A DNA stretch of 64,000 bases. It comes from Aeromicrobium wangtongii (GTDB lineage: Bacteria > Actinomycetota > Actinomycetes > Propionibacteriales > Nocardioidaceae). Made by a program: the position numbers and the translations under genes. Positions 1 through 7,653 of this stretch are shown piece by piece (within the stretch, counting starts at the first letter, position 1; each line of letters opens with the position of its first letter). The notes beneath the pieces are model-generated. The model did no database searches. It was not told where the DNA came from and was given only the letters and a program-made list of their open reading frames with translations. The stretch spans positions 372,001 to 436,000 of the forward strand of contig NZ_CP102173.1 of assembly GCF_024584515.1 (NCBI RefSeq), read 5' to 3'.

Positions 1-442
1 CGTGGGGCAGGGGCAGCAGCGCGGCCTCCAGTGCGTCGCCGCGCGTCGGATGGGCAGGCCGCCTCCCGATGGGGCCGGCGGGATCGTGCTCCGTGATCAC
101 CACCATGGTCTGGTAGGCCCGGTGCCGGCGGGTCAGGTAGTCCGCGATCGAGACCGACACCGGTTCGCCGTCGCACGGGAGGTGGGCAAGCAGCACGAGC
201 GGGATGCCCGGCTCCCACAGCTCCCACCGGCGGATGAAGTCCCGCTCGTCCTCGGGCCCGTCGTTGACGTGCACCGCGATCAGGCGGTTGCCGGACATCA
301 TGGACCACGCCGTGCTGAGCGCCGTCCGTGCGCGGTCGTCGACCGCACCCAGCGGGACGACCCCCATGACGGGCCGACGCGACGGCATGGGCGGGATGTG
401 TCTTGTCGAGTGAGCTGTTGAGGGCGCCGATCGGGTGGACAT
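1..442 (-). CDS. Partial protein resembling the cytoplasmic C-terminal region of APC-type permeases (USP-like fold)
   Basis: The minus-strand reading frame is open from an ATG at 442 to the window edge, so the C-terminus is missing. The visible ~147 residues include the segments NRLIAVHVND, WEPGIPLVLL and VSIADYLTRR, which resemble the soluble universal-stress-like tail found after the membrane part of some amino-acid or cation permeases. No transmembrane segment is visible, so this looks like a stand-alone soluble protein. In-frame ATGs at 388 and 367 are alternative starts. None of the three has a clear ribosome-binding site. Phased TTGAC repeats lie just upstream at 483-509. The coding call rests on codon bias and the alpha/beta-like pattern. 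The family assignment is tentative. Confidence 0.5.
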   Translation of the reverse strand, partial: MSTRSAPSTAHSTRHIPPMPSRRPVMGVVPLGAVDDRARTALSTAWSMMSGNRLIAVHVNDGPEDERDFIRRWELWEPGIPLVLLAHLPCDGEPVSVSIADYLTRRHRAYQTMVVITEHDPAGPIGRRPAHPTRGDALEAALLPLPH

Positions 443-448
443 GACGTC

Positions 449-515
449 AACGTAGGCAGCGGCTCCGGGGCCGAGAAGAGGCTTGACGCGATCTTGACGA
501 CACCTTGACGCCGTG
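449..515 (-). promoter_or_regulatory. Three 11-bp phased CTTGACG direct repeats upstream of the first gene
   Basis: On the plus strand TTGAC occurs at 483, 494 and 505, an exact 11-bp period. The first unit reads CTTGACGCGAT. A TACGTT hexamer on the minus strand (449-454), 28 bp from the array, could be the -10 box of the gene starting at 442. Eleven-base direct repeats are the usual layout of OmpR/PhoB-family binding sites. The same motif and the same 28-bp spacing recur upstream of the next minus-strand gene. Confidence 0.5.
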
Positions 516-542
516 CCGCGGGTCGTCCCGGACGGTCCGCGC

Positions 543-815
543 TCAGACGCAGATCGGCCGGTGCGGCGCCGTGCTGCGCACGTCCGCCACGATCAGCTGC
601 GGATCGATCTGGATGGTCCCCACGCCGAGGGGTGACAGCAGGGCGTGCAGCGCGCCCTCGCTGAGCCGGATCCAGGGCTGTGCCGGCTGCACGGCCTCGA
701 GTGCGGCGATCGAGCTGTAGGCGAGCCCCACCCGGGTGCCGTTCCTCTGGCGGGCCGTCAAGGGGGTCAGGGTGCCGAACGGCGAGTGGCGGACCGGGAC
801 GACCAGTGTGTCCAT
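543..815 (-). CDS. Small SAV_915/SseB-like hypothetical protein (90 aa)
   Basis: A 90-residue soluble protein with the pattern VVPVRHSPFG, VGLAYSSIAAL and QPWIRLSEGAL, followed by a hydrophobic strand ending in QIDPQL. This resembles the small actinobacterial SAV_915/SseB N-terminal-like family, whose function is not established. The ATG at 815 is preceded by an AAGGAG ribosome-binding site about eight bases upstream. No signal peptide or membrane segment is visible. It is monocistronic and has phased repeats upstream (890-916) matching those of the preceding gene, so the two may be co-regulated. Confidence 0.7.
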   Translation of the reverse strand: MDTLVVPVRHSPFGTLTPLTARQRNGTRVGLAYSSIAALEAVQPAQPWIRLSEGALHALLSPLGVGTIQIDPQLIVADVRSTAPHRPICV

Positions 816-855
816 GGGGGTGGTGCTCCTTCATTCGTGGATGTCTGACCTGCCG

Positions 856-922
856 AATGTAGGAGCGCCGGCCGCGGCCGGTCAGTGCCTTGACGCGATC
901 TCTGCGCGGCCTTGATGCGATA
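856..922 (-). promoter_or_regulatory. TTGACGCGATC / TTGATGCGATA repeats upstream of the SAV_915-like gene
   Basis: Plus-strand TTGACGCGATC begins at 890 and TTGATGCGATA at 912, exactly two 11-bp turns apart, with a degenerate unit between. A minus-strand TACATT hexamer (856-861) lies 28 bp from the first unit, the same geometry as at 449-505. This looks like a second site for the same OmpR/PhoB-type regulator. Confidence 0.5.
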
Positions 923-1133
923 CGTCTTCTCACCGGGACGGGAGCGACGATCCGGCGGGTGGGGGCTGGACCCAGGCGCCTCAGGTGTCACGGTCGGACG
1001 GTGCGACTCGGGCCGGGCTGAAGGTCCCGCCGACCTGCTCGGTGCTGGGACCGTCACGATCTGGGTAAAGCCTCATCGGGCGGCCGGTCCGTTAAACAGT
1101 CAGCGGGCCGGTTTGCTCTTCCCGACCTCGAAG

Positions 1134-1206
1134 CACCCCCAACGGGATTCGAACCCGTGCTACCGCCGTGAAAGGGCGGCGTCCTAGGCCGCTAGACGAT
1201 GGGGGC
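1134..1206 (-). tRNA. tRNA-Glu (anticodon UUC)
   Basis: The minus strand folds into a complete 73-nt cloverleaf. The acceptor stem is GCCCCCA paired with TGGGGGT, the anticodon loop is CTTTCAC (anticodon TTC) on a CCGCC/GGCGG stem, and the T-loop contains GGTTCGAATCC. CCA is not encoded. Confidence 0.97.
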
Positions 1207-1273
1207 CAGAAAACCCGTTCAGCATAGACGGTGACGCGTTCCGGCGTCACACCGCGTCGGGCAGGATGGGTTC

Positions 1274-1624
1274 ATGATCGAGGTGAGCGAGGACCGGTTC
1301 GCCGAGCTGGTGGAGGCCGCATTCGCCGCCGTGCCCGACGAGCTGGCCGACCTGCTGGACAACGTCGTGCTGTTCATCGAGGACGACGCCCCGGCCGATG
1401 ACCCCACCCTGCTCGGCCTCTACGACGGAATTCCGCTGACCGAGCGCGACGGGACGTACGCGGGCGTCATGCCCGATCGCATCTTCGTCTACCGCAACCC
1501 GACCCTGCAGATCTGCGAGACGGAGGACGATGTGGTGGAGGAGGTGCGCATCACCGTCGTGCATGAGATCGCGCACCACTTCGGCATCGAGGACGACCGC
1601 CTGCACGAGCTCGGCTATGCCTGA
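1274..1624 (+). CDS. Minimal zincin-like metallopeptidase-domain protein (DUF1025 type)
   Basis: A 116-residue acidic cytoplasmic protein with the zinc motif HEIAHHFGI near residues 97-105, followed by a conserved acidic tail (EDDRLHELGY). This is the signature of the small MMP1/zincin family in actinobacteria and other phyla. HExxH plus a downstream acidic residue would bind zinc, but the physiological substrate is unknown. The gene overlaps the following pirin gene by eight bases, so the two are translationally coupled. The start was chosen as the first ATG giving the full family length. Confidence 0.85.
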   Translation: MIEVSEDRFAELVEAAFAAVPDELADLLDNVVLFIEDDAPADDPTLLGLYDGIPLTERDGTYAGVMPDRIFVYRNPTLQICETEDDVVEEVRITVVHEIAHHFGIEDDRLHELGYA

Positions 1625-2273
1625 GGTCCGCCGGGCGGCGGAGCGGTTCCACACCGTCGGCGACGGTGTGCAGACCTGGCACAGCTTCTCCTACGGCGTC
1701 CACTACGACCCCGAGCAGATCGGCTTCGGGCCGGTCATGGCGATCAACACCGAGCACATCGCCCCCGGTGGCGGCTACGACACCCACCGGCACGCCGATG
1801 TCGAGATCGTCACCTGGGTCCTGCAAGGGGTGCTGCGGCACGAGGACTCGACGGGTCAGGCCGGGCTGGTGCGTCCCGGCACGGCACAACGGCTCAGCGC
1901 GGGCACCGGCGTCGAGCACTCCGAGCGCAACGCCTCGACCGACGAGCCCCTCGTGTTCGTGCAGATGATGCTGCGCTCGGACCACGACGGCCCGCCGGAG
2001 TACGCGCAGGTCGACGTCGACCCCGCTCCCGGACGGCTGACCCCGACCGTTGACGTGCACGCCGCCGGGCAGCTGTTCGTCGTGTGGCTGGACCCGGGAC
2101 AGCGGGTCACCGTCCCGGCCGCCCACCGCAGCCTGGTGATCGTCACGTCAGGGGCGCTGAGCAGTGGCGGCGTCGATCTGGAGGCGGGCGACGAGCTGCG
2201 CAGCACCGGCGAGGGGGAGCACGTCCTCGCCGCGCACGGGCCGGCGTCCGCCCTGGTGTGGCAGCTGGACTGA
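1617..2273 (+). CDS. Pirin family protein
   Basis: A 218-residue bicupin. The N-terminal cupin carries the pirin metal-binding residues in GGGYDTHRHADVEIVTWVL and the downstream GVEHSERN, giving His, His, His and Glu ligands. The C-terminal half is a shorter second cupin. Pirins are iron-binding proteins variously reported as quercetinases, redox sensors or transcription cofactors; which applies here cannot be read from the sequence. The ATG at 1617 lies inside the end of the metallopeptidase gene (eight-base overlap), so expression is probably coupled. Confidence 0.88.
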   Translation: MPEVRRAAERFHTVGDGVQTWHSFSYGVHYDPEQIGFGPVMAINTEHIAPGGGYDTHRHADVEIVTWVLQGVLRHEDSTGQAGLVRPGTAQRLSAGTGVEHSERNASTDEPLVFVQMMLRSDHDGPPEYAQVDVDPAPGRLTPTVDVHAAGQLFVVWLDPGQRVTVPAAHRSLVIVTSGALSSGGVDLEAGDELRSTGEGEHVLAAHGPASALVWQLD

Positions 2274-2350
2274 GTGGTCGGTGGCGCATTGTTGTTGCGT
2301 CCTGCAACGGGGTGGGACTCGTCCCCGCAACATTCAGGCCATAGTCTGAG

Positions 2351-3715
2351 ATGGTGAGAGGCTGGAATGCGCACGCTGAGGCTGTCGATCGGCTCCTGAG
2401 GTCCTACGAGTCGATTCCCGCGGGCGCACGCGTGCGCCTCGCCAAGAAGACCTCCAACCTGTTCAGGCCACGCGCCGCCAACGAGGCGCCGGGCCTGGAC
2501 GTCAGTGGCCTCGACGGCGTCATCGCGATCGACACCGCGGCCGCGACCGCCGACGTGCAGGGTGTCTGCACCTACGAGGACCTCGTCGCGGCGACCCTGT
2601 CGCTGGGCTTCATCCCGTACGTCGTGCCGCAGCTGCGGACCATCACTCTCGGCGGGGCGGTGACCGGTCTCGGCATCGAGTCGACCTCCTTCCGAAACGG
2701 CCTGCCTCACGAGTCCGTCGTGGAGATGGACATCCTGACCGGCGGGGGCGAGATCGTGACGGCCACGCCCGACAACGAGCACGCCGCCCTGTTCGAGGCG
2801 TTCCCCAACTCCTACGGCAGCCTGGGCTACGCCACGCGCCTGAGGATCAAGCTGGAGAAGGTCCCGCCGTTCGTCACGCTGCGCCACGTCCGCATGGCCG
2901 ACGCCGCCCAGGCCGTCAAGGCGATCCAGGACATCGCCGAGACCGGTGAGTGGCTCGGCCAGCGGGTCGACGGGCTCGACGGCACCGCGTTCAGCCCCGA
3001 CGAGATCTACCTGACGCTGGCGCACTTCAGCGACACGACGCCGGCAGGCGTCAGCGACTACACCGGCCGTCAGATCTACTACCGCTCGATCCAGCAGCGC
3101 GAGACCGATGCGCTGACGATGAACGACTACATCTGGCGCTGGGACACCGACTGGTTCTGGTGCTCGGGAGCCTTCGGCGCGCAGAACCCGTGGATCCGCC
3201 GCATCTGGCCCCGCCGGTACCGCCGCAGCGACGTCTTCCACAAGATCGTCGGCCTGGACGAGAAGCTCGGCATCATCAAGACGCTGGACCGCATCAAGAA
3301 GATCCCCGGCCGCGAACGCGTCATCCAGGACATCGAGGTGCCGTTGGACAAGGTGCCGGAGTTCCTCGAGTGGTTCGACGCCGAGGTCGGCATGCGGCCG
3401 GTGTGGCTGTGTCCGTTGCGGACGACCCGCGCGTGGCCGGTCTACCCGCTCGCGCCCGGCGCGATCTACGTCAACGCGGGGTTCTGGGGCACCGTCGAGG
3501 TGCCGGCCGGCTCTCCCGAGGGCCTGATCAACCGCAAGGTGGAGGACGCCGTGCACGCCCTGGGCGGGCACAAGTCGCTGTACTCCGAAGCTTTCTACGA
3601 CCAGGTGACGTTCGACCGGATGTACGGCGGAGACGTGCTCGCTGCCGTGCGATCGACGTACGACCCCGACAGCAGGCTGAGCACCCTGTTCGAGAAGGCA
3701 GTGAGGAACTCATGA
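2351..3715 (+). CDS. tmsA: FAD-binding oxidoreductase, TmsA/BfaA-type 10-methylene fatty-acyl reductase
   Basis: A 454-residue protein of the vanillyl-alcohol-oxidase/DHCR24-like flavoprotein fold. The FAD-binding N-terminal half includes TLGGAVTGLGIES around residues 99-111, and a substrate-binding cap follows. Its stop overlaps the ATG of a cyclopropane-synthase-like methyltransferase by four bases. This gene pair is the known actinobacterial operon for tuberculostearic (10-methylstearic) acid: the methyltransferase adds a methylene at C10 of oleoyl-phospholipid and the flavoprotein reduces it. The pathway assignment rests on the pairing. The family alone would also fit other sterol or sugar oxidases. 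A leaderless start is possible, since a TAGTCT box lies a few bases before the ATG. Confidence 0.82.
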   Translation: MVRGWNAHAEAVDRLLRSYESIPAGARVRLAKKTSNLFRPRAANEAPGLDVSGLDGVIAIDTAAATADVQGVCTYEDLVAATLSLGFIPYVVPQLRTITLGGAVTGLGIESTSFRNGLPHESVVEMDILTGGGEIVTATPDNEHAALFEAFPNSYGSLGYATRLRIKLEKVPPFVTLRHVRMADAAQAVKAIQDIAETGEWLGQRVDGLDGTAFSPDEIYLTLAHFSDTTPAGVSDYTGRQIYYRSIQQRETDALTMNDYIWRWDTDWFWCSGAFGAQNPWIRRIWPRRYRRSDVFHKIVGLDEKLGIIKTLDRIKKIPGRERVIQDIEVPLDKVPEFLEWFDAEVGMRPVWLCPLRTTRAWPVYPLAPGAIYVNAGFWGTVEVPAGSPEGLINRKVEDAVHALGGHKSLYSEAFYDQVTFDRMYGGDVLAAVRSTYDPDSRLSTLFEKAVRNS

Positions 3716-5001
3716 CCACAGATGTAGGAGTACGTCTGTCCATCGCCGATGCGCTGGGCCGACTCATGAAGGACGAGATCTCGTTCCGGTTCGAGGCCTT
3801 CGACGGGAGCGTCGCCGGTCCGGTCGACGCCCCGTTGACGCTCCGGCTGCTCAACGAGCGCGGCCTGTCGTACCTGATGACCGCTCCCGGCGACCTGGGC
3901 TTCGCCCGGGCGTACGTCGCCGGCGACCTCGAGCTCGACGGCACCCACCCGGGCGATCCCTACGAGGCGATGGCGCTCCTGATGAGCCAGCTGCGCTTCA
4001 AGATCCCGTCCGCCGCCGAGATGCTGCAGATCATGCGGAGCCTGGGCTTCGGCACCCTCAAGCCCCCGCCGCCGCCGGCCGAGGAGCACCTGCCCAAGTG
4101 GCGCCGTGCGCTGGAGGGCATGCGGCACAACAAGCGGCGCGACGCCGAGGCGATCCAGCACCACTACGACGTCTCGAACCGGTTCTACGAGCTCGTGCTC
4201 GGCCCGTCGATGACGTACACCTGTGCGGTCTTCCCCACGCGGGAGTCGACGCTGGAGGAGGCGCAGCACGAGAAGTACGACCTCATCGCGCGCAAGCTCG
4301 ACCTCAAGCCCGGCCAGCGGCTGCTGGACGTCGGGTGCGGCTGGGGCGGCATGGTCCGCCACGCGGCCAAGCACTACGGCGTCAAGGCGCTCGGCGTGAC
4401 GCTGTCGCGCGAGCAGGCCGCGTGGGCGCAGGAGGAGATCAAGCGCCAGGGCCTGGAGGACCTGGCCGAGGTCCGCTACGGCGACTACCGCGACATCACC
4501 GAGGACGGCTTCGATGCGCTGAGCTCGATCGGCATGACCGAGCACATCGGGGTCAAGCAGTACGACGAGTACTTCAGCTTCCTGCGGAGCCGGATCCGCG
4601 TCGGCGGACGCCTGCTGAACCACTGCATCACCCGGCCGAACAACAAGATCACGTCGACGGGCGCCTTCATCGACCGCTACGTGTTCCCCGACGGTGAGCT
4701 GACCGGCGTCGGCCGCATCACGATGGCCGCCCAGGACGCGGGCCTGGAGGTGCGTCACGTCGAGAACCTGCGTGAGCACTACGCCCTGACCCTCAAGGGC
4801 TGGAACGACAACCTGGTCAAGAACTGGGACGAGGCGCTCGAGGAGGTGTCGCTCGGACGGGCGAAGGTCTGGGGTCTCTACATGGCCGGGTCGCGCCTGG
4901 CCTTCGAGCGCAACGAGATCGAGCTGCACCACGTCCTGGCGGTCAAGCCCGACCGCCTCGGCAACGCCGACTGGCCGCTGCGTCCCACCTGGCTCAGCTG
5001 A
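3712..5001 (+). CDS. tmsB: SAM-dependent fatty-acyl methyltransferase, TmsB/BfaB (cyclopropane-synthase family)
   Basis: A 429-residue member of the cyclopropane-fatty-acyl-phospholipid synthase family. The SAM site LDVGCGWGG lies near residues 205-213, followed by GVTLSREQ and GMTEHIG. An N-terminal lipid-binding extension precedes the catalytic domain, as in full-length CFA synthases. Coupled by ATGA overlap to the FAD oxidoreductase, it is the expected first enzyme of 10-methyl branched fatty-acid synthesis: methyl transfer from SAM to an unsaturated phospholipid acyl chain at the membrane surface. A true cyclopropane synthase cannot be excluded from sequence, but the partner reductase argues for the methylene-then-reduce route. 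Confidence 0.85.
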   Translation: MTTDVGVRLSIADALGRLMKDEISFRFEAFDGSVAGPVDAPLTLRLLNERGLSYLMTAPGDLGFARAYVAGDLELDGTHPGDPYEAMALLMSQLRFKIPSAAEMLQIMRSLGFGTLKPPPPPAEEHLPKWRRALEGMRHNKRRDAEAIQHHYDVSNRFYELVLGPSMTYTCAVFPTRESTLEEAQHEKYDLIARKLDLKPGQRLLDVGCGWGGMVRHAAKHYGVKALGVTLSREQAAWAQEEIKRQGLEDLAEVRYGDYRDITEDGFDALSSIGMTEHIGVKQYDEYFSFLRSRIRVGGRLLNHCITRPNNKITSTGAFIDRYVFPDGELTGVGRITMAAQDAGLEVRHVENLREHYALTLKGWNDNLVKNWDEALEEVSLGRAKVWGLYMAGSRLAFERNEIELHHVLAVKPDRLGNADWPLRPTWLS

Positions 5002-5078
5002 CGCCCGCCGACGGGGACGCCGGCGGCGGGCCGGTCTAGGCTCTTGGTCGACGGACGAGTTCTGAGCGGGGAGTACGC

Positions 5079-7538
5079 GTGACCGACGACCTCCAGGTGC
5101 TGCGCGACCAGCTGGCCTACATCGACGTCGACCCGTATGCGGTGGCCGCCCACGCGCTCCGCTACGGGACGCCGGGGATGCTCGACCTGCTGGCGCTGAT
5201 GGCCACCGACGGCCGCGACGACTTCGCCGCCGTGCTGGCGGCGTGCGACCGGTTCGTGGCCACCGGGGCGCAGCGGTTGCCCGACGAGCTCGCGGCGGCC
5301 TACCTGCCCCGTGCCGTCGGTGCGCTGGCCCAGACGCTGGTCGGCAAGCGGTACTGGCAGGGCAGCTACGCGCTGTCGGCCCGCATGCACCGGTTCGCGC
5401 ACGCCCTCGGCACGCTGGACGACCAGCCGACCAGCTTCCCGCGGCTGCTGGTGCAGACCAATCTCGCCGCCGGTGAGCTCGCCTACCTCGACCAGCTGAT
5501 GGCCGCCGAGCCCGACCTGGTCGACGACCACCTGCGCTGGATCGTCGACACCGACCGGCTCGGCCCGGCCACCACCGGCGAGGCGTTCGACGCCGAGGCG
5601 TGGAGTGCGTCGTTCACCAAGATCTTCTCCGCGGCAGACGCTGCGCCGGTGCACCTCCGCCCCGGCAGCGGTCGTCCGTTCGACCGGCTCGCGGTCGCCG
5701 CACCGCCGCCGGAGGTGACCGGGCAGCCGCTGGTCAGCGTCATCATGTCGGTCTACCGCCCCGACGCGAGCTTCGAGGCATCCGTGCGCTCGATCCTGGC
5801 CCAGACCTGGACGAACCTGGAGCTGCTGGTCGTCGACGACTGCTCACCGGCCGAGTTCACCGCCACGATCGAGGCGGCCGCCGGGTGGGACCCGCGCATC
5901 ACGGTGCTGCGCATGCCGCGCAACTCCGGCACGTACCAGGTGCGCAACCACGCGATCGCCCGTGCCCGCGGTGAGCTGGTGACCTTCCAGGACTCCGACG
6001 ACTGGTCGCACCCCGAACGGATCGCCCGCCAGGTCGCCGCGCTGGCCGGACGCCCGGACGCCATCGCATCGCTGAGCTCGTGGGTGCGGATGACGCCCGA
6101 GCTGGTCCTCAACCGTGTCGGCTACCAGGCGACCCGCGTCAACGCCTCGTCGATGATGTTCCGGCGTGAGCCGGTCGTCGAGCGCCTCGGCGGGTTCGAC
6201 ACCGTCCGCAAGGACGCCGACTCGGAGTTCCGTGACCGACTGGTCGCCACGTACGGCGAGGACGCACTGGTCGTGCTGCCGGACGTCCTCGCGGCGGCCC
6301 AGCTGACCGCCGACTCGTTGTCCCGCGACGACTTCTCCTTCGGCTGGTGGGCGCCGACGCGCGAGTTCTACGGGGCCTCCTACGCGTACTGGCACGAGCG
6401 CATCGCCGCGGGCGAGGCGTCGCCGCGGATCGACCCGGACGGGCCGCGGCCCTTCCCCGCACCGGCCGGCTTCATCGACCGGGAGCCCCGGCCGGTGACC
6501 TACGACGTGGCCTACGTGAGCGACTGGCGGGTCGGCATCCACCGCTACGACGGCGCGCCGCGTCGCGTGCAGGCCCTGCTCGATGCCGGCATGACGGTGG
6601 CGGCCGGCCAGGCGATCAACCTGCGCCACGCCTACCGGACCCGGCGCGAGCCGGTCGCCGACCTGCGCCGCATGCGCGCCGAGCGTGGCCTGGGCTGGCT
6701 GGTGTGGAGCGAGCCCGTGCACGCCTCGCTCACGATGATCGACTCCCCGGAGCTGTTGATGTTCCCGCGGGACGCCGCCGACGTCCGGGTCACGACCGAC
6801 CGGCTGGTCGTCGCCGCCGCGACCTCGCCGCGCACCAGCGAGCACGGCTGGACGCTGTACGACCCCCGCGCCGTCGAGCGGCACGGACGCGAGCTGTTCG
6901 GCGTGGACGTCGAGTGGCTCCCGGCGCACGAGGGCGTCGCCGCCGACCTGCGGGCGGCCGGGGCCACCGCCACGATCCTGCCGCCGCACGGCATCGCCGT
7001 GGCGCCCCCGGGACCGCCCCGTCCGGCGACGGTGCACCAGCCGCCGGTCATCGGTGCCGCCCGTCTGGAGAAGGTCGGCAAGAACCGGCTCCCCGGCGCC
7101 AAGCTGCTGCAGTACCTGCCCATCGACGGCTCGTACGCCGTACGGGTGCTCGACGACCACGAGGTCGTCCCGAAGCTGTTCCGCAAGAACCCGATGCCGG
7201 CGAGCTGGACGATCGTCAGCGGCGTCCCCGTCGAGGAGTTCATGGCCGGCCTCGACATCTGCTTCGGGTACGCGCCCGAGGCGTGGGGCGACGGGCCGAC
7301 CTGGCCGATGACCTGCGCGCTGGCCGCGGGCGCCGTGCTGGTCGTGGACCCCCGTCACCGCGAGGTCTTCGGCACCGCGGCGGTCCTCGCCGGGCCCGAG
7401 GACGCGCGCGCGGCCATCGATGGGCTGGCGGCGCGTCCGGCGGCGTACGCGGCCCAGCGGGAGCTGGGCGATGCCTACGTCCGCTCGGTGCTCGACCCGG
7501 CGGTCTTCGTCGAGCTCGTCGCCGGCCTGCGGAACTGA
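5079..7538 (+). CDS. Large two-domain glycosyltransferase (GT2 core), surface-polymer locus
   Basis: An 819-residue soluble protein. Residues ~1-200 are helical. A GT-A family 2 domain (LVSVIMSVYRP, VVDDCSP, DSDDWSHPER near residue 305) spans roughly 215-430. The C-terminal ~350 residues resemble a GT-B/family 4-like half (DICFGYAPEAWGDG near 727). The DSDD motif supplies the metal-binding acids. A paralogue with the same architecture lies at 11888-14359. Acyltransferase and TagB/TagF-like genes between them indicate synthesis or decoration of a cell-surface glycopolymer. The GTG at 5079 has GGGGAG just upstream. Donor and acceptor sugars are not predictable. Confidence 0.8.
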   Translation: MTDDLQVLRDQLAYIDVDPYAVAAHALRYGTPGMLDLLALMATDGRDDFAAVLAACDRFVATGAQRLPDELAAAYLPRAVGALAQTLVGKRYWQGSYALSARMHRFAHALGTLDDQPTSFPRLLVQTNLAAGELAYLDQLMAAEPDLVDDHLRWIVDTDRLGPATTGEAFDAEAWSASFTKIFSAADAAPVHLRPGSGRPFDRLAVAAPPPEVTGQPLVSVIMSVYRPDASFEASVRSILAQTWTNLELLVVDDCSPAEFTATIEAAAGWDPRITVLRMPRNSGTYQVRNHAIARARGELVTFQDSDDWSHPERIARQVAALAGRPDAIASLSSWVRMTPELVLNRVGYQATRVNASSMMFRREPVVERLGGFDTVRKDADSEFRDRLVATYGEDALVVLPDVLAAAQLTADSLSRDDFSFGWWAPTREFYGASYAYWHERIAAGEASPRIDPDGPRPFPAPAGFIDREPRPVTYDVAYVSDWRVGIHRYDGAPRRVQALLDAGMTVAAGQAINLRHAYRTRREPVADLRRMRAERGLGWLVWSEPVHASLTMIDSPELLMFPRDAADVRVTTDRLVVAAATSPRTSEHGWTLYDPRAVERHGRELFGVDVEWLPAHEGVAADLRAAGATATILPPHGIAVAPPGPPRPATVHQPPVIGAARLEKVGKNRLPGAKLLQYLPIDGSYAVRVLDDHEVVPKLFRKNPMPASWTIVSGVPVEEFMAGLDICFGYAPEAWGDGPTWPMTCALAAGAVLVVDPRHREVFGTAAVLAGPEDARAAIDGLAARPAAYAAQRELGDAYVRSVLDPAVFVELVAGLRN

Positions 7539-7653
7539 GCAAACGCGTCCTTCGGTGCATCGGATAACCTGTCGGAGGCCCACGCCGCCGGGGCAGATCG
7601 CCCGGCACCGAGTCCGAGCCACAGCCTGAATCCGAGCACAGACGGGACGCAGC

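Noticed and set aside
298..933. 211-codon minus-strand frame spanning the first two genes
   Set aside because: It crosses the SAV_915-like gene and the intergenic repeats in another frame and has an Arg/Pro-rich shadow composition.
912..1187. Plus-strand ORF running through tRNA-Glu
   Set aside because: It overlaps a complete tRNA on the other strand and shows no protein-like pattern.
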